Origin: JBHIBA01 sp046758845
GTDB lineage: Bacteria; UBA8248; JACPRG01; G963555815
Length of the DNA stretch: 33,661 nt
Assembly (NCBI GenBank): GCA_046758845.1
Contig: JBHIBA010000014.1
Location: forward strand, 1 to 33,661
Direction: 5' to 3'
Below the pieces are notes generated by a model. The model was not told the origin of the DNA and ran no database searches. It saw only the letters and a list, made by a program, of their open reading frames with translations. Made by a program: the position numbers and the translations under genes. Positions 30,091 to 33,661 of the stretch are shown one piece after another (position 1 is the first letter of the stretch; every line of letters begins with the position of its first letter).

Positions 30091-31374
30091 TCAAGAGTCG
30101 CGTCTCCGGAGTCCGGGCCTCTCGAAGAGTTCGCAAGCCCTCTGAACCAGAAGGTCCGCGAAGGAGGGGTCGTTGATGTGGGCATCGACCTGCCGGACCT
30201 CGACGTCTTTGATCGCGGCCATCAGGCCGTCCACGAACGCCCGGTCGGCCTCCGGGTCGTACCAAGGTCCTTCGGGGCTTCCTTTGTAGGGGGAGACCTC
30301 CGGGCCGCCTTCGCGGTCGAGTAAAGAGAATCCCCGAAGGGGAATGAGGACTGCGACAGGGCCTCGGGCCGCATTGAGCTTCCGGGCCACGATCCGCCCC
30401 AGCTCCCGGCATTCTTCGACGCTCGCACGCATCAGGAGGATGTCCGGGTTGTAGTGGTGGAGGAGGCGGCCCGCAAATTTCTCCGACGGAAAATCCTGAA
30501 CCCAAAAGTTGACCAGGTCCAGCGCGCCCGGAACGACCACCTGGGGAATCCCCCGCTCGCCCGCGCCTCCGAGTCGATCCGGGCCGGCGGAAAAGCTTCC
30601 CCCGACAAGGGCGTCTGTGAGTTCGCTCGTCGTCAAGTCGATCACTCCGTCGATGACCCCTTTACCCACGAGCTCCTCCAGGGCCCCGCCTCCCGACCCG
30701 CTGGCGTGAAACAGCATCACCTCGTAGCCCTCGGCCTCCAGTCCGCTCTTGACCCGATCCACGCAAGGCTGGGTGACTCCAAAAGATGTCAGGGCCAAAA
30801 GAGGAACCGGCCGCGAATCGCGATCGAGTGGAAGGGCGGCCATCCCCAGGACAGCCCCCACCGCCTCGGCCAGGATCTGGCGTGAGACGCGGTTCAACGA
30901 AAGGTCTCCGATGGAAGGGATCATGACAATGTCGCTGGCTCCGACGTACTGTCTCACCTGGCCGGAAGCCATCGTGGAGACCATTACCTTGGGGAACCCA
31001 AGGGGAAGGGTCCGCATCACCCCACAGGCGAGGTGGGTGCCGTTTGCTCCCCCCAGAGCGAGAACCCCGTGGACTTCGCTTTTCTCGACCCATTCCTCCA
31101 GGATCCGTGACGCCCCTTCCACCATGACACGGGCCGCATCGTGGCGGTCCAAACGGTGGAGCGCCCCCAGACCCAATCCACCCCGCGCCGCGACGGCTGC
31201 GGGACGGACTGCCGCCTCGGGTGACCCTTCTCCCCGCAGGCTCACATCGACGAGACGCACATCCGAACCCGCTTCGCGCAAGAGGCGCAGGACAAAGGCG
31301 TACTCGGGCATTTTTGTGTCGAGCGTTCCGATCAAGACGATAGTGATCTTCTCGCGGACAAGAGGACGCTTCAT
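30091..31374 (-). CDS. UPF0261 (Tm-1-like ATP-binding) protein
   Basis: A 427-residue protein of the UPF0261 family, whose plant relative is the tomato Tm-1 resistance protein with ATP-binding domain. Visible features are ITIVLIGTLDTKMPEYAFV, MASGQVRQYVGASDIVMIPSI, FGVTQPCVDRV, VDLTTSELTDALVGGSFSAGPDRL and AVLIPLRGFSLLDREGG. Start: I prefer ATG 31374 (MKRPLVREKITIVLIG); a TTG at 31437 would add 21 residues and neither has a clear ribosome site. It is coupled to the flavoprotein gene. The enzymatic function in bacteria is unknown to me; genomic context (enolase, opine dehydrogenase, M24 nearby) suggests organic acid or amide catabolism. Confidence 0.85.
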   Translation of the reverse strand: MKRPLVREKITIVLIGTLDTKMPEYAFVLRLLREAGSDVRLVDVSLRGEGSPEAAVRPAAVAARGGLGLGALHRLDRHDAARVMVEGASRILEEWVEKSEVHGVLALGGANGTHLACGVMRTLPLGFPKVMVSTMASGQVRQYVGASDIVMIPSIGDLSLNRVSRQILAEAVGAVLGMAALPLDRDSRPVPLLALTSFGVTQPCVDRVKSGLEAEGYEVMLFHASGSGGGALEELVGKGVIDGVIDLTTSELTDALVGGSFSAGPDRLGGAGERGIPQVVVPGALDLVNFWVQDFPSEKFAGRLLHHYNPDILLMRASVEECRELGRIVARKLNAARGPVAVLIPLRGFSLLDREGGPEVSPYKGSPEGPWYDPEADRAFVDGLMAAIKDVEVRQVDAHINDPSFADLLVQRACELFERPGLRRRDS

Positions 31375-31835
31375 GGAGGCATCGACCGGACGTGTTTGCT
31401 CACATAACTGACCCAATTCTCCGCAGGGCCCGTCCAAGAGAGCTTTTCAACGATCACCGGAAACCCACCCCGATCCCCGTTTGAAAGGTTTCAGACTCCC
31501 ACCGCTCTATTGAAGAAAGATCCCATCCTGCGACCCCGGCATGCTCTTCATTCCTTTGGGACCGAGGCTACTCAAACGGCTCAGTTCTCGTCAAATCGGA
31601 AAGCGGCTGTCCCGAATGGCTCTTGCCGCCTGGATGAACGCAAGTCCTGCCGGGGACACGTGACTCCCCAGGAAGCTTGGGTTGGAACCTGATCTTTCGA
31701 CTTGCTCCCCTCCCGTCTCGACGTGTTTGAGATTTTTGAGAAATTTCACGGACGACTTTCTTTTCCAAGGCCGGGGCGCATCACCCTCTTGGCATTCTAA
31801 GGAGGGAGGAATTTGCTGCGTCCTCGCGGTTTACC

Positions 31836-31883
31836 TCGATCGAAAACACGAGAGACTATTCGATCGAAAAATCGGATCGAAAA
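31836..31883 (+). promoter_or_regulatory. Three GATCGAAAA boxes upstream of the histone-like gene
   Basis: TCGATCGAAAA occurs at 31836-31846 and again at 31860-31870 (24 bases apart), and GGATCGAAAA follows near 31874-31883, directly before the -35 box of the following promoter. Spacing and location suggest an operator array or iterons. Confidence 0.45.
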
Positions 31884-31889
31884 AAAACG

Positions 31890-31918
31890 TTGCAACTTGA
31901 GATCATTTGCCTCATACT
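31890..31918 (+). promoter_or_regulatory. Candidate promoter of the histone-like gene
   Basis: TTGCAA (31890-31895) and CATACT (31913-31918) are 17 bases apart, each 4/6 to the sigma-70 consensus, about 100 bases before the histone-like ATG. Confidence 0.45.
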
Positions 31919-32017
31919 AGGGTCAAGTTTTTTTCTGCTCACGGCACAGGCGGAGATGAAGGAAGGTTCTGAAAGCTGGTAAACGATACCCGCGAGGCCC
32001 ATGGAGGTGGAGACTGA

Positions 32018-32227
32018 ATGGCCATAAAGAAAGCCGCAAAAAAAACCACGGCTAAGAAGAAAACCACGGCAAAGAAGAAAACCGCGAAAAAGGCCGTAGC
32101 CAAGAAGAGCGTAGCCAAGAAAACGACGGCGAAAAGGAAAACGGCCGCCAAAAAACCCGCCGCCAGGAAAACAGCAGCCAAAAAGAAAACGGCTGCCAAG
32201 AAGAAACCCACCCGCAAGAGGAAATAG
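32018..32227 (+). CDS. Histone H1-like Lys/Ala-rich protein
   Basis: A 69-residue protein composed almost only of Lys, Ala, Thr, Val and Arg, in repeats of the AKKTTAKKK or AKKKTAAKK type, resembling the C-terminal domain of histone H1 and bacterial H1-like proteins (AlgP/Hc1-type). It has no folded domain and would bind DNA or nucleic acid through charge. GGAGGTGGAGAC lies three bases before ATG 32018. Upstream GATCGAAAA boxes and a promoter (31890-31918) suggest regulated expression. The DNA has internal near-repeats, so copy number may vary. Confidence 0.85.
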   Translation: MAIKKAAKKTTAKKKTTAKKKTAKKAVAKKSVAKKTTAKRKTAAKKPAARKTAAKKKTAAKKKPTRKRK

Positions 32228-32427
32228 CGTTGGCCTTCGCGGGACTCCGGCAGAACTCTCTCTTCGCCTGTGCCCGGCAGTTCCTCCCGCGAATCATCTC
32301 AAAACAGTTCACGTCCCGTGGGACGCACCGAGAGCGACTCAGGTTGCGAACACCCCGGAGACAGAACCCTCGCTCTTTCGCGTTAAGCGCCCCCAACCCT
32401 CTCATCCCGAAACAGGCGTTGTGAAGG

Positions 32428-32883
32428 TTAGGGAGCGTTGGTTGGCGCTGATGAGTCCTCCAGTATGTCCTCCGTCTCGGTTGTCCGCCAACCCCTTAGG
32501 CCGTAAACCGCCCTGCCCATTCTGACAAACCTGTCCCTTGTGCTCAGCTTGGCGGTCATGTTGGACTTAGGATCCTTCCCGCCAATATCGAAATTCTCTT
32601 CCGTCTTGAGGCGGTCAAGGATCTCAAGATAGTGAAGGGGCTTGCCGGCCCGCCGCAAGATGCGTTCAATGTGGTCCAGGGCACTCAGCCTTTCTCCCTC
32701 AGAGCGGGAAAGAGCATCGCCCCTGGAGGGATCGCTTGCACGCAGGTACAGCCGAAGACCATCAATCTGGGAGTTGATTCTTTCCAATCTTTCCTGAAAG
32801 GGGAACATCTCCTGCTTCACCCTGTGGGCTTCGGCCTGCAAATCTTCAAGCCTGGCGATTACATGTTCTTTGAAATCCACCAT
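32428..32883 (-). CDS. Coiled-coil protein with HARE-HTH-like domain
   Basis: A 151-residue cytoplasmic protein. Residues 1-50 are likely a coiled coil (KEHVIARLEDLQAEAHRVKQEM). Residues about 66-130 (ALDHIERILRRAGKPLHYLEILDRL, GGKDPKSNMTAKLSTRDRFVRMGRAVYGLRGW) fit the HARE-HTH winged-helix domain found in the RNA polymerase delta subunit, restriction enzymes and eukaryotic ASXL proteins. A DNA-associated role is inferred, perhaps a transcription or restriction-linked factor. It is divergent from the lipoprotein gene starting at 33078 across an AT-rich region unlike the rest of the window, suggesting promoters for both genes there. Confidence 0.75.
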   Translation of the reverse strand: MVDFKEHVIARLEDLQAEAHRVKQEMFPFQERLERINSQIDGLRLYLRASDPSRGDALSRSEGERLSALDHIERILRRAGKPLHYLEILDRLKTEENFDIGGKDPKSNMTAKLSTRDRFVRMGRAVYGLRGWRTTETEDILEDSSAPTNAP

Positions 32884-32972
32884 CGCATCAGCCTCTACTT
32901 TGCTAGCAGCCCTAACGATTCACAACCTAAGACTTGCCTATGTTATTGTAAAGTAGAAAATTGCAAAAAACT

Positions 32973-33000
32973 TTGTTTGAGGTAATTTTTCGTATATACT
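32973..33000 (+). promoter_or_regulatory. Candidate promoter in an AT-rich region
   Basis: TTGTTT (32973-32978) and TATACT (32995-33000) are separated by 16 bases and lie 28 bases before a small upstream ORF that precedes the lipoprotein gene. The surrounding 100 bases are far more AT-rich than the window. Confidence 0.5.
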
Positions 33001-33027
33001 GTGTTATAGTTCAGGGGGGCTTACAAG

Positions 33028-33081
33028 ATGTTGGGCCACGGCGAAATGGAAGCCATGATATCCCGAGGGGAGATCCCATGA
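33028..33081 (+). CDS. 17-residue upstream ORF coupled to the lipoprotein
   Basis: ATG 33028 with CAGGGGGGC upstream starts a 17-codon frame (MLGHGEMEAMISRGEIP) ending in TGA that overlaps the lipoprotein ATG as ATGA. The overlap suggests translational coupling or control of the downstream gene. No function is claimed. Confidence 0.4.
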   Translation: MLGHGEMEAMISRGEIP

Positions 33082-33661
33082 GTTGGCTTCGGAACCTTTC
33101 ATTTCCTTCCCTGATGCTGGGCCTTTTCCTCGCGGGCTGTGCGCCCTATGGCGAAAACAGTCTCGGACCGGAGGGATTCATCAGCGTCGGCAGCACTCCC
33201 GAATACGGAGCCTACCTACTGGCAGAAGAGCGCCTGAGCCGGATCCAGCCGGGGATCGACCGGGGGGAATTTTTGAGGCTGATGCAGCTTCGCCGCCTTC
33301 CCAGCGAAGAGTGGTACACGACCTTCTCGGGAGGGGACGGATGGCTGATCGGACTCAGCAGGAAAAATCAAGTGGGGGACGATCTTCTTGAGGAATATTC
33401 TTTCGGCTATCACCAGGGCCAACGGGTGGTGGAGCGGAACTTGGTCATCTTGAGGAACGGGAAAGTTGCGTCCATCTTGGAAGTTCCCCAGCCGGAGTTT
33501 TCTCCTGGGAACAGGGAGGTCGGCCTGCCTCCTGCTCTCCTGGTCGAGGGGATCACGCGGGCGGAAGAGAATCAGGTAATCCGGAGCTACATCGAAAGGA
33601 CTCATCTCACCCGCCACGCCTTCGCCCGCGCCGAAGCAAGGCTGATGAAGGTGCGCGTGGG
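33078..33661 (+). CDS. Lipoprotein, partial at window end
   Basis: The frame from ATG 33078, behind GAGGGGAG, runs off the window after about 194 codons. The N-terminus MSWLRNLSFPSLMLGLFLAGC has a lipobox (LAGC, Cys21), so it is lipid-anchored. The mature part has mixed strands and helices (WYTTFSGGDGWLIGLSRK, YSFGYHQGQRVVERNLVILRNGKVA) and no motif I recognise, although the repeated strand pattern may be an SmpA/BamE-like or similar periplasmic fold. It is preceded by a coupled short ORF and a promoter. The C-terminus is missing. Confidence 0.7.
   Translation, partial: MSWLRNLSFPSLMLGLFLAGCAPYGENSLGPEGFISVGSTPEYGAYLLAEERLSRIQPGIDRGEFLRLMQLRRLPSEEWYTTFSGGDGWLIGLSRKNQVGDDLLEEYSFGYHQGQRVVERNLVILRNGKVASILEVPQPEFSPGNREVGLPPALLVEGITRAEENQVIRSYIERTHLTRHAFARAEARLMKVRV

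Larger units (their letters stand above)
31375..32017. other. Intergenic region with repeat boxes and promoter upstream of a histone-like gene
   Basis: About 640 bases lie between the UPF0261 gene and the histone-like gene. The first half shows nothing recognised. A very strong AAGGAGGGAGG at 31799-31809 precedes only a 35-codon TTG frame, which I do not call. TCGATCGAAAA boxes and a promoter follow (separate entries). Confidence 0.45.

Noticed and set aside
28382..30505. Long flavoprotein frame with start at 30505
   Set aside because: The added region overlaps the UPF0261 gene out of frame; the FAD motif lies just after ATG 30088.
31813..31920. 35-codon TTG ORF behind AAGGAGGGAGG
   Set aside because: The ribosome site is strong, but the frame overlaps the repeat boxes and promoter, and the peptide shows no recognisable features.
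32018..32227. Low-complexity artefact
   Set aside because: The Lys/Ala-rich frame has a strong ribosome site, a promoter and family resemblance to histone H1-like proteins, so it is called as a real gene.

Overview
The window is a GC-rich chromosomal segment from what looks like an uncultured, Gram-negative-type bacterium. It has lipobox lipoproteins, Sec-exported multiheme c-type cytochromes, purine-rich ribosome sites and many GTG starts. UbiD, LarBCE, lone xanthine-dehydrogenase-type subunits, DUF1989, UPF0261 and Lys/Ala-rich histone-like proteins together recall metabolically broad soil, subsurface or marine lineages such as Rokubacteria, NC10, Tectomicrobia or Nitrospinota. That placement is a guess from gene content. 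No rRNA, tRNA, CRISPR array or transposase was seen.

Layout. 1-6.4 kb: a UbiD-type decarboxylase behind an 18-bp tandem repeat and a possible amidohydrolase remnant, a hypothetical protein, a secreted beta-sandwich protein, an M20-like amidohydrolase with its DUF1989 partner, and a CbiG-like protein lacking its N-terminal domain. 6.7-10.1 kb: a small lipoprotein, then a tightly overlapping larE-larB-larC operon (nickel-pincer nucleotide synthesis) ending in a MoaD/ThiS-like carrier; larA is absent. 10.1-11.5 kb: a divergently transcribed glutamate dehydrogenase. 11.6-20.2 kb: an extracytoplasmic redox island with a TlpA-type thioredoxin, a SUMF1-fold protein, a cupredoxin-like protein, an Asp-box propeller, a mono-heme cytochrome interrupted by in-frame UGA, a di-heme and a penta-heme cytochrome, and secreted Cys-repeat proteins built from NPCNPCAAK or NPCAAKTL units. 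20.6-24.6 kb: moaB, a molybdenum hydroxylase large subunit and an SDR oxidoreductase. 24.7-31.4 kb: minus-strand catabolic genes (enolase-superfamily enzyme, opine dehydrogenase, M24 pita-bread protein; upstream, a UPF0261 protein and a fumarate reductase/aspartate oxidase-like flavoprotein). 31.4-33.7 kb: a histone-H1-like protein, a HARE-HTH-like protein and a lipoprotein running off the edge.

The most unusual system is the redox island. Cys-repeat proteins of an unrecognised family sit among exported cytochromes. One cytochrome reading frame passes through a UGA where related cytochromes appear to have a conserved cysteine, and through a second UGA into another NPCNPC tail, before a TAA and a strong hairpin. 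UGA recoding (selenocysteine or readthrough) or a recently broken gene can both explain this. A secondary theme is amidohydrolase-fold proteins (M20 and M24) whose expected metal ligands are partly replaced, in operons that suggest turnover of amidine-, urea- or opine-like compounds. A dispersed imperfect repeat with 28-bp terminal inverted repeats flanks the redox island region.
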